From IOR16 sp034927775 (GTDB taxonomy: Bacteria > Bacillota > Clostridia > Peptostreptococcales > Anaerovoracaceae): a DNA stretch of 11,065 bases. This document shows positions 1 through 6,593 of this stretch, one piece after another. Every line of letters starts with the position of its first letter. Within the stretch, counting starts at the first letter, position 1. Position numbers and translations under genes: made by a program. Under the pieces are notes generated by a model that saw nothing but the letters and a program-made list of their open reading frames with translations, was not told where the DNA came from and did no database searches. Location of the stretch: positions 1-11,065 of the forward strand of contig JAYFPL010000073.1 in the NCBI GenBank assembly GCA_034927775.1, written 5' to 3'.

Positions 1-31
1 AATATTGATCATATTGTGAGGGAGTAAGCGA

Positions 32-877
32 ATGTCAGATATTTTTTCTAACATTTTTTCTGGGATTGGGATTTCAGATGTAATTGATGTCCTGATTGTT
101 GCATTTGTAGTCTACAAAATAGTTGGTTTCATTCGGGAAACGAGAGCAGAGCAATTAGCTAAGGGATTATTGGTATTGGTTATTGCTAATTTTGCATCTC
201 GTCTTTTTCATCTTTACACGTTAAATTGGATTTTAGTAAAGACGATGGACTTAGGTGTAATTGCACTGATTATTGTGTTTCAACCGGAACTTCGTCGTGC
301 ACTTGAGTATTTGGGAAGAAGTAAGATCATCACAAAACAATTCGCACAAATAGATAAAGAAAAAGCAAAACAGCTTACCTCCATCTTAATTAAAACCGTC
401 GAATACTTTTCTTCGAATAAAGTCGGTGCTCTTATTATTTTAGAGCGTGAAACGACATTAACGGATATTGCTGAAACAGGGACTGTAGTTGATGCAAAGG
501 TTTCATCAGAACTTTTGGGCAATCTTTTTTATGAAGGAGCACCACTTCATGACGGTGCTGCAATCGTAAGAGGTGACCGGATTTTAGCGGCTGGTTGTGT
601 ACTGCCTTTGACTCAAAATAAAAATTTAAGCAAGGATTTGGGAACCAGACATCGTGCAGGTATTGGAATTACTGAAAATTCCGATGCAATTAGTTTAATT
701 GTATCGGAAGAAACTGGTATCATTTCTGTTGCTACTGACGGTAAGTTATCCCGGTTTTTAGATTTAAAAACCGTTGAAAAAACACTTTTAAATTTATATT
801 TAAGCCAGCTGAACGTAGATGGAAAGAAGATGCCGTTCGTAAGTTGGTTAAGGAGGCGAGATAAGGATGAGCAATAG
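32..877 (+). CDS. cdaA: Diadenylate cyclase CdaA (c-di-AMP synthase, DisA_N/DAC domain)
   Basis: Membrane-bound enzyme that condenses two ATP into the second messenger c-di-AMP on the cytoplasmic face. The 281 residues have the usual CdaA layout and length: hydrophobic segments at about 15-33, 43-60 and 68-84, a short linker, then the DAC domain from about 100 to 260. Both catalytic motifs are intact: DGA at 174-176 (within LHDGAAIV) and RHR at 206-208 (within GTRHRAG). The ATG follows a GAGGGAG Shine-Dalgarno at 18-24. The 3' end overlaps cdaR by 11 bases, so the two are translationally coupled. No promoter is visible in the 31 bases upstream; it must lie outside the window. The family assignment is firm. 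Coupling to osmotic and cell-wall control comes from work on other Firmicutes. Confidence 0.97.
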   Translation: MSDIFSNIFSGIGISDVIDVLIVAFVVYKIVGFIRETRAEQLAKGLLVLVIANFASRLFHLYTLNWILVKTMDLGVIALIIVFQPELRRALEYLGRSKIITKQFAQIDKEKAKQLTSILIKTVEYFSSNKVGALIILERETTLTDIAETGTVVDAKVSSELLGNLFYEGAPLHDGAAIVRGDRILAAGCVLPLTQNKNLSKDLGTRHRAGIGITENSDAISLIVSEETGIISVATDGKLSRFLDLKTVEKTLLNLYLSQLNVDGKKMPFVSWLRRRDKDEQ

Positions 878-2066
878 TACGTTTAATAAGGTGCTCTCTA
901 TTGTGATCGCCTTATTACTTTGGGTTTATGTAATTGGAGAAGTAAATCCAACGACTCAGCATACTTTGACGAGTGTGCCGGTTTCACTTTTAAATATGGA
1001 AACACTTACTTCAAGAGGATTAGCAGTAGCTGGAAGCAGTGAATATACCGTAGATATTGTAGTAGAAGGACAAAGAGCAGACATGTCAAAATTGACGATG
1101 GATGATGTTGTAGCAACTGCTGATTTATTTGGCTTTGGAAAAGGTCAGAGCTATATAGAGGTTGCTGTGAAAATTCCAGATTCATTAAAAAAAGTTGAAG
1201 TCCGACCTGCAAGAATACCGGTTAATATTGAAGAATTGGTTGCAGTAAGTAAACCTGTTCGAGTTACGGTAAATGGATTGGAAGTTGAAGGACAAGAGGT
1301 AGGAAATATAAAATTAAAGCCCAACCAGATAGAAGTTTCAGGGGCAAAATCTCAAGTCGATTCTGTGGAATATATTCAAGCAACACTTGATGGAACAAAA
1401 ATTTTAGAGAATGGAAGTACTTTGCAAGTGACTGCGGTTCCGATTGATAGCAGCGAGGCACCTGTACGTAATGTTAGACTTTCCTCTGAATATGTGGAAG
1501 TAAGTGCCAAACTATATAAACTGAAAGATGTAAATCTAAAAGTAGAGACGACAGGTGATTTGGCGGAAGGGTATGAAGTATCCAGCATAGATTTGCCAAG
1601 TAGTATTAAAATAAAAGGAGCAAGATCTACATTACGTAATATTTCCGAAGTAAGTATTGAACCAATCAACTTAACAGATCTTTCATCAAATACAACGCAA
1701 ACGATAAAGGTACAATTACCGGATGGAGTTGAACTTGCGAATGCGAATAAAAACATTGAAGCAAGAATTTTTGTTCGGGAGGTCGTATCAAAAGAGTTTA
1801 TTTATGATGCAGATGAAGTACAGATTGAAGGCTTGCCGGAAGGATATCACGCAACCATTCAAACTCCTGAAGTGAAAATAAAAGTGACAGGAGAGGAAAC
1901 ATTAATGGAATCTGTGGAAAAGCAAGATTTCACATTGTCCATTCAACTTGATGATGCAGATGTTAGTACTGCATCTGCTAAAGTAATTGTAAATCATACG
2001 AAGACAGTAAGTCGTATTGTTGTTACACCAGAACAGTTAAATATAATGGTAAACGAGGAATCATAA
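867..2066 (+). CDS. cdaR: CdaR, YbbR-domain regulator of CdaA
   Basis: Membrane-anchored extracytoplasmic protein that binds CdaA and modulates c-di-AMP synthesis in studied Firmicutes. The 399 residues comprise a single N-terminal membrane anchor (about 7-25, rich in I/V/L with WVYVIG) followed by about four beta-rich YbbR repeats, roughly 32-122, 130-215, 222-303 and 312-396. Repeat boundaries show as recurring stretches such as PVRVTVNGL, VNLKVETTGDLAEGY and IKVTGEE. No enzymatic motif is present, as expected. The start is set by AAGGAGG at 850-856 inside the end of cdaA, 10 bases before the ATG. The stop codon lies in the loop of a hairpin (see 2051-2079). YbbR sequence is poorly conserved, so the call rests on architecture and on its place between cdaA and glmM, which is the standard order. 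Confidence 0.95.
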   Translation: MSNSTFNKVLSIVIALLLWVYVIGEVNPTTQHTLTSVPVSLLNMETLTSRGLAVAGSSEYTVDIVVEGQRADMSKLTMDDVVATADLFGFGKGQSYIEVAVKIPDSLKKVEVRPARIPVNIEELVAVSKPVRVTVNGLEVEGQEVGNIKLKPNQIEVSGAKSQVDSVEYIQATLDGTKILENGSTLQVTAVPIDSSEAPVRNVRLSSEYVEVSAKLYKLKDVNLKVETTGDLAEGYEVSSIDLPSSIKIKGARSTLRNISEVSIEPINLTDLSSNTTQTIKVQLPDGVELANANKNIEARIFVREVVSKEFIYDADEVQIEGLPEGYHATIQTPEVKIKVTGEETLMESVEKQDFTLSIQLDDADVSTASAKVIVNHTKTVSRIVVTPEQLNIMVNEES

Positions 2067-2079
2067 CCTCGTTTCCTTT
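2051..2079 (+). terminator. Weak terminator or attenuator hairpin over the cdaR stop codon
   Basis: AAACGAGG at 2051-2058 pairs perfectly with CCTCGTTT at 2067-2074 across an 8-base loop that contains the cdaR TAA stop (2064-2066), and is followed by CCTTTTT. The eight-pair stem has four G/C pairs and the U run is short and interrupted by CC, so it would be a leaky terminator at best. A ribosome terminating on cdaR would sit on the stem, so folding may depend on cdaR translation. It lies between cdaR and glmM, genes usually co-transcribed, and could set their relative expression. Confidence 0.5.
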
Positions 2080-2152
2080 TTCTGTGTTCCTTTTTCGGGG
2101 ATACAATGTATTTTGATTAAAATAGAATCCAATATAAAAGGAGAATAAAAAG

Positions 2153-3502
2153 ATGGGTAGATTATTTGGGACTGATGGAGTCAGAGGTGTTGCAAATTCT
2201 GAATTAACACCGGAGCTGGCATTTAATTTAGGTAAAGCAGGGGCATATGTTTTAAGTAAAGAGGGGCAACGTCCCGTTGTTATTATTGGCAAAGATACCA
2301 GAGTTTCAGGAGATATGTTAGAGGATGCAATCAGTGCCGGAATTTTAGCTATGGGGGGGAATGTTATCAAGATTGGTGTTCTTCCAACCCCAGCAGTTGC
2401 ATATTTGGTAAGATATTATCATGCAGATGCTGGGATTGTTATTTCGGCATCACACAATCCTTTTGAATATAATGGGATTAAGTTTTTTAACAGTGATGGT
2501 TTTAAACTGGATGATGACATCGAAGATGAGATTGAAGACATTATACTTAGAAATACAGATGTACACAGCCATATTACCGGAGAACTTCTAGGTAGGTCTT
2601 TGGAAGCAAAAGAGGATGCTTTATCTTTATATGCAGAATTTTTAAAGGGAACCATTGATGTGAATCTAGTTGGAATGAAGATTGTAATTGATTGCGCCAA
2701 TGGAGCATCTTATCAGGTTGCAGAACGTGTATTCCGAGAACTTGGTGCAAAGGTGATTGTACTTTTCAACGAACCAAATGGACACAATATTAATGATCAA
2801 TGCGGTTCTACGCATCCGGAAAAGCTCCAAGCGGCTGTTTTACGTGAAAAAGCAGATATTGGGCTTGCATTTGACGGAGATGCTGACCGACTAATTGCCG
2901 TAGATGAAAAAGGTCAAGTGCTTGATGGCGACCGTATGATTTATATCTGTGCGAAAATGTTAAAGCAAACAGGCAACCTAAAAGACAATCTGGTTACCGC
3001 AACCGTTATGAGTAATATCGGTTTTCATAAGGCCATCGAAGCCATTGGCGGAAAGGTAGATACGACACAGGTAGGAGATCGCTATGTATTGGAAAATATG
3101 TTAAAAACTGGATGTGTAATCGGAGGTGAACAGTCAGGACATATCATATTTTTAAACCATACGACAACAGGAGATGGTATTTTATCAGCTTTACAACTTT
3201 TGCAGTCAATTAAAATATCAGGAAAAAAACCTTCTGAATTATATGAAGAAGTTACTATATATCCACAAGTATTAAAAAATGCTAAAATCAAAAATGAAAA
3301 TAAAAAGAAATATATGGAAAATTTGGAAATAAAATCCGAAATAGAAAAAATGGAAAAAATAATGGGAGGAAAAGGAAGGATTTTAATTCGTCCTTCCGGT
3401 ACAGAACCTCTAGTACGAGTTATGCTGGAGGGTGAAAATATTGAGCAAATTACAGCTTTAGCAGAAAATTTAGCGATGATTATTACAAAACACTTATCTT
3501 AG
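2153..3502 (+). CDS. glmM: Phosphoglucosamine mutase GlmM
   Basis: Interconverts glucosamine-6-phosphate and glucosamine-1-phosphate, the second step of UDP-GlcNAc synthesis, in the cytoplasm. At 449 residues it has the family's usual length. All four alpha-D-phosphohexomutase signatures are present: the phosphoserine loop SASHNP at 98-103 with catalytic Ser100, the metal loop DGDADR at 241-246 with three Asp ligands, the sugar-binding loop GGEQSGH at 324-330, and the C-terminal phosphate-binding RPSGTEPLVRVM at 413-424. The start follows AAGGAGA (2138-2144) eight bases before the ATG. The stretch coding residues about 376-406 is very A-rich and lysine/glutamate-rich, in the linker before the last domain. 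Eighty-six bases separate it from cdaR, with a weak hairpin and no convincing promoter, so read-through from cdaA-cdaR is the likely source of transcript. Confidence 0.98.
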   Translation: MGRLFGTDGVRGVANSELTPELAFNLGKAGAYVLSKEGQRPVVIIGKDTRVSGDMLEDAISAGILAMGGNVIKIGVLPTPAVAYLVRYYHADAGIVISASHNPFEYNGIKFFNSDGFKLDDDIEDEIEDIILRNTDVHSHITGELLGRSLEAKEDALSLYAEFLKGTIDVNLVGMKIVIDCANGASYQVAERVFRELGAKVIVLFNEPNGHNINDQCGSTHPEKLQAAVLREKADIGLAFDGDADRLIAVDEKGQVLDGDRMIYICAKMLKQTGNLKDNLVTATVMSNIGFHKAIEAIGGKVDTTQVGDRYVLENMLKTGCVIGGEQSGHIIFLNHTTTGDGILSALQLLQSIKISGKKPSELYEEVTIYPQVLKNAKIKNENKKKYMENLEIKSEIEKMEKIMGGKGRILIRPSGTEPLVRVMLEGENIEQITALAENLAMIITKHLS

Positions 3503-3535
3503 ATTATTTGTTAAAATTGTAAAAAACAACCTTTT

Positions 3536-3571
3536 AACCGACTAAAATCGTTTTTTAGTCGGTTTTTTTTT
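3536..3571 (+). terminator. Intrinsic terminator of the cdaA-cdaR-glmM unit
   Basis: A perfect 12-bp stem, AACCGACTAAAA (3536-3547) with TTTTAGTCGGTT (3553-3564), closes a 5-base loop and runs straight into nine T residues. It lies 33 bases after the glmM stop and is a textbook rho-independent terminator. It separates the operon from the antiporter gene that follows. Confidence 0.93.
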
Positions 3572-3605
3572 GGTTAATTGCATAAATATACATAAAAATT
3601 TTTCT

Positions 3606-3614
3606 TGATATAAT
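3606..3614 (+). promoter_or_regulatory. Candidate extended -10 promoter for the first antiporter
   Basis: TGATATAAT at 3606-3614 is a perfect -10 box (TATAAT, 3609-3614) with the extended TGn element. The region 17 bases upstream lacks a good -35 hexamer, which extended -10 promoters can tolerate. Transcription would start near 3621 and give a leader of about 80 bases before the antiporter start. The preceding strong terminator supports an independent promoter here. Confidence 0.6.
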
Positions 3615-3643
3615 GTCGAACTTTGTGTTATCATGAAAAAGTC

Positions 3644-3665
3644 GTTGTGCCAAAAACGGTACAAC
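3644..3665 (+). other. Leader hairpin upstream of the first antiporter
   Basis: GTTGTGCC (3644-3651) pairs with GGTACAAC (3658-3665) around AAAAAC, an 8-bp stem with one G-U pair. T-rich sequence (attttatcttattttttt, 3671-3688) follows after a 5-base gap, then the Shine-Dalgarno. The spacing to the U run is too loose for a classic terminator. It may be a leader regulatory structure or chance; no known riboswitch class was recognised. Confidence 0.35.
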
Positions 3666-3691
3666 TCGGTATTTTATCTTATTTTTTTACT

Positions 3692-3699
3692 AGGAGGGT
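3692..3699 (+). promoter_or_regulatory. Shine-Dalgarno that fixes the antiporter start
   Basis: AGGAGGGT lies 6 bases (counted from its AGGAGG core) before the ATG at 3704. An upstream in-frame TTG at 3623 would add 27 residues, but it has no ribosome binding site and the extra residues are not membrane-like. The ATG at 3704 is therefore the start. Confidence 0.9.
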
Positions 3700-3703
3700 A
3701 AAA

Positions 3704-5176
3704 ATGAAAGCATTTATCAAATTCTTACCGGTTGTTGTTCTTGCGGTTCTTATGATCTGCAAATTCGACGCCTTGCTTGCAGCTCCGATTGCAACGATTT
3801 GTGCGATGGCAGTTGCGATGCTGACTGACAAATTGAAACTTCAGGATTGTCTTGATGCAGCAATGGAAAGTGTCAGCAAAATTTTAATTGCTCTATTTAT
3901 CTTAATGTTTGCTTATGCGATGGCTAGTGCATTCATGTCCACAGGAGTTGGTGCATCCATTGTAAACATTGCACTTTCTTTAGGTGTAACAGCTAGAACG
4001 GTTGCTGCGGTTGGACTTATCGTAACAGCAATATTATCAGTTGCAACCGGTACTTCTTGGGGTACTTTTGCGGCTTGTGCACCAATTTTCTTATGGCTAA
4101 ACCATATCGTTGGTGGAGATTTGTATTTGACAACTGCAGCAATTGCAGGTGGTGCTTGCTTTGGAGATAATATCGGTTTGATTTCCGATACGACTGTAGT
4201 ATCTTCCGGAATCCAGGGCGTTGAGGTTATTGACCGTATTAGACACCAGGGTGTTTGGTCAGTATCTTGTTTGGTATTTGCTGGAATAATTACATTTGTA
4301 TTAGGTATTGCTTTAGGTCTTCCAAATGAATCCACAAATGCTGGAGCAGTTATCAGTCAAATTCCAGATGAAGTATGGACGGTATTAGCTGAGAAGAAAC
4401 CAGTAGCGGTTGACTTGCTAACACAGGTACAGACTGGTGTGCCGGTGTACATGGTAATTCCTCTAATCTTGGTAATTGTAACTGCAATTTTAGGATTATC
4501 TACTTTTATTTGTTTAGGTGTTGGTTTGGTTTCTGCTTATGTATTAGGTCTTTTTGCAGGAACAGTTACCGACTCTATGGCTTATTTAAATTTAATTACA
4601 GACGGATTTGCGGAAGCTGGTTCTTGGGTAATCGTTATGATGATGTGGGTTGCTGCATTTGGCGGTATCATGAGAAGAATAGCGGCGTTTGCACCACTAT
4701 CACGCTTTGTTTCTGCAATCTCTAACAATGTTAGACAGCTTATGTTCTGCAACAGTGTACTTTCTTTATTTGGAAATGCATGCTTAGCAGATGAAATGGC
4801 ACAGATTGTAACGGTAGGTCCAATTATTAAGGACTTGGTAGATGAAAATGTAGTTGCCGAGACAGAAGAGGATATGTATAAATTAAAGCTAAGAAATGCA
4901 ACATTCTCTGATGCTTTGGGTGTATTCGGATCTCAGTTGATTCCTTGGCACGTATACATGGGATTCTATTTGGGAATTGCAGCTGCAGTATATCCGCTTG
5001 AAGAAATTGCAGCACTTGATATTATTAAATTTAACGTAATGGCTATGACTGCGGTTATTTCTATTATGGCATTGACCTTAACTGGATGGGATCGATTCAT
5101 TCCTCTGTTTGGTCTTCCAAGAGAACCTAAGGTTCAGTTAAAGAAAAAGATGAATAAAAGCGCATTAGAGCGTTAA
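3704..5176 (+). CDS. NhaC-superfamily Na+/H+ antiporter (first of two)
   Basis: Predicted integral membrane cation/proton antiporter of the Na_H_antiporter (NhaC-like) family. The 490 residues form about 11-12 hydrophobic helices, starting MKAFIKFLPVVVLAVLMI. Family marks include the ATGTSWGT motif (114-121), typical of the ion-translocation core, and GDNIGLISDTT (154-164), a variant of the family's GDxxSPxSDTT loop, followed by RIRHQGVWSV. The second half repeats the theme with W-V-I-V-MMMW at about 308-315 and the polar GNACLADEMAQ at 357-367. It differs strongly from the antiporter at 8496-9953, so the two are not recent duplicates. The substrate cannot be fixed from sequence: Na+, or an organic solute exchanged for H+/Na+ as in some NhaC relatives, are both possible. 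It has its own candidate promoter and ends in a shared terminator. Confidence 0.87.
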   Translation: MKAFIKFLPVVVLAVLMICKFDALLAAPIATICAMAVAMLTDKLKLQDCLDAAMESVSKILIALFILMFAYAMASAFMSTGVGASIVNIALSLGVTARTVAAVGLIVTAILSVATGTSWGTFAACAPIFLWLNHIVGGDLYLTTAAIAGGACFGDNIGLISDTTVVSSGIQGVEVIDRIRHQGVWSVSCLVFAGIITFVLGIALGLPNESTNAGAVISQIPDEVWTVLAEKKPVAVDLLTQVQTGVPVYMVIPLILVIVTAILGLSTFICLGVGLVSAYVLGLFAGTVTDSMAYLNLITDGFAEAGSWVIVMMMWVAAFGGIMRRIAAFAPLSRFVSAISNNVRQLMFCNSVLSLFGNACLADEMAQIVTVGPIIKDLVDENVVAETEEDMYKLKLRNATFSDALGVFGSQLIPWHVYMGFYLGIAAAVYPLEEIAALDIIKFNVMAMTAVISIMALTLTGWDRFIPLFGLPREPKVQLKKKMNKSALER

Positions 5177-5178
5177 TC

Positions 5179-5210
5179 AAAAATCCCCCTTTACAAAGGG
5201 GGATTTTTTT
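5179..5210. terminator. Bidirectional terminator between antiporter and threonine aldolase
   Basis: AAAAATCCCCCTT (5179-5191) pairs with AAGGGGGATTTTT (5196-5208), a 13-bp stem around a 4-base TACA loop, with T residues running on to 5210. On the opposite strand the same stem is also followed by a T run (ATTTTTG), so it can end both the + strand antiporter transcript (stop at 5176) and the - strand aldolase transcript (stop at 5225). Confidence 0.92.
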
Positions 5211-5224
5211 ATACCATTATTTAA

Positions 5225-6250
5225 TTAAAGAAATTGTTTTAAATCTTTTATAAATTGATCTACCTTCTCTTCCGGAGTTGCCCAAGAGGTAACTAAGCGT
5301 ATCGCACTGTGGTCTTGATCGATGACTTGCCAAATATAGAACTGATATGATTTTTCTAATTCTGAAATAATAGAGTTTGGCAATATAGGAAAGATTTGAT
5401 TGGTTGGAGATTGTGTGAGAAAAGAAAAACCTAATCTTTCAAATTCTTTCGCTAATTTTTGAGCCATTTCATTGGAATGCTTTGCTAGTTTAAAATATAG
5501 GTTGTCGCGCATTAATTCTTCAAATTGAATTCCAAGAACACTGCCTTTTGCAGTTAATGCTCCTCTTTGTTTAATATGAAAACGAAAATCAGGCTTGATT
5601 TTGTCGTTTACAATAATTAATGCTTCAGCCATGAGTGCTCCGTTTTTTGTTCCGCCAATATAGAAAATATCAGCGATTTCAGGCAAGTCTTCCATCTTAA
5701 CATCATTGCCTTCTGCCATAATGGCACAGCCTAAGCGAGCACCGTCAATGTAAAGATACATATCGTTATCATCACAAATTTTTCGAATTGCTTGTAATTC
5801 AGCTTTTTTATAAATTGTACCATTTTCAGTTGGATTTGTGAGGAATACCATTTTTCTTCGAACTGTATGTTCATCTTCAAACCCATTTAAAATTTTCTGG
5901 ATGTGTGACGGCGTTAATTTTCCATCCGGTGAATCGATAGGGAGGATTTTATGACCAGTCGCTTCGATTGCACCTGTTTCATGAACTTCAATGTGACCGG
6001 TACTTGGCGCAATGATAGCTTCATAGGAACGTAAGCAAGCTGTTATCGAAATTAGATTGGTAGGAGTACCACCAGGTAAAAAATAAACATCTACATCATC
6101 TCGTTTGATTTCTTCTTTAATTCGTTTTGCAGCTCTTAGGCAGTGTTGATCATAGTTATAACCTTCGTTTTGTTCATAACAGGCATCGCTAAGTGCTTTC
6201 AAAATATTTGGATGTGCACCTTCGCTGTAATCACAAATAAAACTATACAT
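5225..6250 (-). CDS. ltaE: Threonine aldolase family PLP enzyme (LtaE-like)
   Basis: Predicted cytoplasmic, fold-type I pyridoxal-phosphate enzyme that splits threonine or allo-threonine into glycine and acetaldehyde. The 341 residues match the family length. Visible elements are the phosphate-binding GGT at 60-62, His86 in the HIEVHETGAIE segment (the His stacking on the cofactor ring), DGARLG at 169-174 with the ring-binding Asp169, the Schiff-base Lys202 in YIGGTKNG, and Arg318 in AIRLVTSW, which binds the substrate carboxylate. The ATG is preceded by GGAGG (complement of 6260-6264) nine bases away. It is transcribed divergently from glmS and convergently with the upstream antiporter. Stereospecificity cannot be read from the sequence. 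Low-specificity L-threonine aldolase is the default name; the related family also contains other beta-eliminating and aldol enzymes. Confidence 0.9.
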   Translation of the reverse strand: MYSFICDYSEGAHPNILKALSDACYEQNEGYNYDQHCLRAAKRIKEEIKRDDVDVYFLPGGTPTNLISITACLRSYEAIIAPSTGHIEVHETGAIEATGHKILPIDSPDGKLTPSHIQKILNGFEDEHTVRRKMVFLTNPTENGTIYKKAELQAIRKICDDNDMYLYIDGARLGCAIMAEGNDVKMEDLPEIADIFYIGGTKNGALMAEALIIVNDKIKPDFRFHIKQRGALTAKGSVLGIQFEELMRDNLYFKLAKHSNEMAQKLAKEFERLGFSFLTQSPTNQIFPILPNSIISELEKSYQFYIWQVIDQDHSAIRLVTSWATPEEKVDQFIKDLKQFL

Positions 6251-6271
6251 AATTTAATACCTCCATCGTAG

Positions 6272-6304
6272 TTGTATAAAATTAGTATAGCATATTTTAT
6301 ACAA
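6272..6304. promoter_or_regulatory. Inverted repeat bracketing the threonine aldolase -10 box (candidate operator)
   Basis: TTGTATAAAAT (6272-6282) and ATTTTATACAA (6294-6304) are perfect 11-base inverted arms separated by 11 bases. Arm centres are 22 bases apart, about two helical turns, so a dimeric regulator could contact one DNA face. The central spacer holds the aldolase -10 box. The TTGTATA half-site resembles sites of several GntR-type regulators, but no regulator gene is present in the window. Confidence 0.5.
6284..6292 (-). promoter_or_regulatory. Extended -10 promoter of the threonine aldolase gene
   Basis: Read on the - strand, TGCTATACT (6292 to 6284) is an extended -10 element with TATACT as the hexamer. 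No good -35 lies at standard spacing. Transcription would start about 6277, giving a short leader of some 25 bases before the ATG at 6250. The element sits in the centre of a perfect inverted repeat. Confidence 0.6.
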
Positions 6305-6363
6305 AATCGCTCCATAAGATTGAAGGAGATGATAAATTACTGGTATTTTTACGTTTTTTTTTA

Positions 6364-6369
6364 TATAAT
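6364..6369 (+). promoter_or_regulatory. Promoter of the glmS ribozyme-glmS transcript
   Basis: A perfect TATAAT at 6364-6369 lies about 50 bases upstream of the ribozyme cleavage site. The -35 region is poor: CTGGTA at 6340-6345 with an 18-base spacer is the best fit. A T-rich tract (6346-6362) fills the spacer. The start point would be about 6376. Confidence 0.6.
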
Positions 6370-6374
6370 GTTAT

Positions 6375-6408
6375 AGATAAACGAAAGGAGGTCGGAAAAA
6401 ATTTATCT
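6375..6408 (+). other. 5'-end hairpin presenting a free Shine-Dalgarno sequence
   Basis: AGATAAA (6375-6381) is perfectly complementary to TTTATCT (6402-6408), and inside it CGA (6382-6384) can pair with TCG (6392-6394). This leaves AAGGAGG (6385-6391) in the apical loop. The hairpin coincides with the predicted first nucleotides of the glmS mRNA. No ATG, GTG or TTG start lies at a useful distance. It resembles 5' mRNA stabilisers in which a Shine-Dalgarno near the 5' end blocks 5'-to-3' decay, but that role is inference. Confidence 0.4.
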
Positions 6409-6409
6409 T

Positions 6410-6563
6410 AAAAAAAGCGCCAGAGCTTGTAAGAAACTTTAATAAACAAGCTGACGAGGGCAGGGGAGTATCGAAATGTTCGGCGGATGCCCCTGGGGTT
6501 CAATGAAGAATCCTTAACGATGGAATAAAACCTACAGGTAACTGTAGGGACAAAATCATCGTA
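6410..6563 (+). ncRNA. glmS ribozyme (glucosamine-6-phosphate-activated self-cleaving RNA)
   Basis: Cis-acting ribozyme in the 5' leader of glmS. It uses bound glucosamine-6-phosphate as cofactor to cut its own mRNA, giving feedback repression. The cleavage site is predicted between A6416 and G6417, at the start of the diagnostic AGCGCCAGA. Recognisable parts are the helix AGCTTGT/ACAAGCT (6424-6430 with 6446-6452), the conserved core GACGAGGG, TATCGAA (6469-6475) and TTCGGCGGATGCC (6479-6491), the outer stem ACGATG/CATCGT (6517-6522 with 6557-6562), and a hairpin CCTACAG/CTGTAGG (6531-6537 with 6542-6548) capped by a GTAA tetraloop. The first helix has a longer loop than in B. subtilis. The ribozyme ends about 17 bases before the glmS Shine-Dalgarno. 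Confidence 0.96.
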
Positions 6564-6593
6564 GTATTTTAAATTTTATAAGGAGGGCACAAT

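Noticed and set aside
1376..1756. 126-residue reverse-strand frame inside cdaR, and similar reverse frames in cdaA, glmM and glmS
   Set aside because: They lie fully inside well-supported genes and lack start signals and family similarity.
3623..3703. TTG-initiated 27-residue N-terminal extension of the first antiporter
   Set aside because: No Shine-Dalgarno precedes it, the residues are not membrane-like, and AGGAGGGT correctly spaced before the ATG at 3704 marks the start.
6329..6376. 15-codon frame after AAGGAG upstream of the glmS promoter
   Set aside because: The AAGGAG touches the ATG, leaving no spacing for initiation, and the frame overlaps the glmS -10 box.
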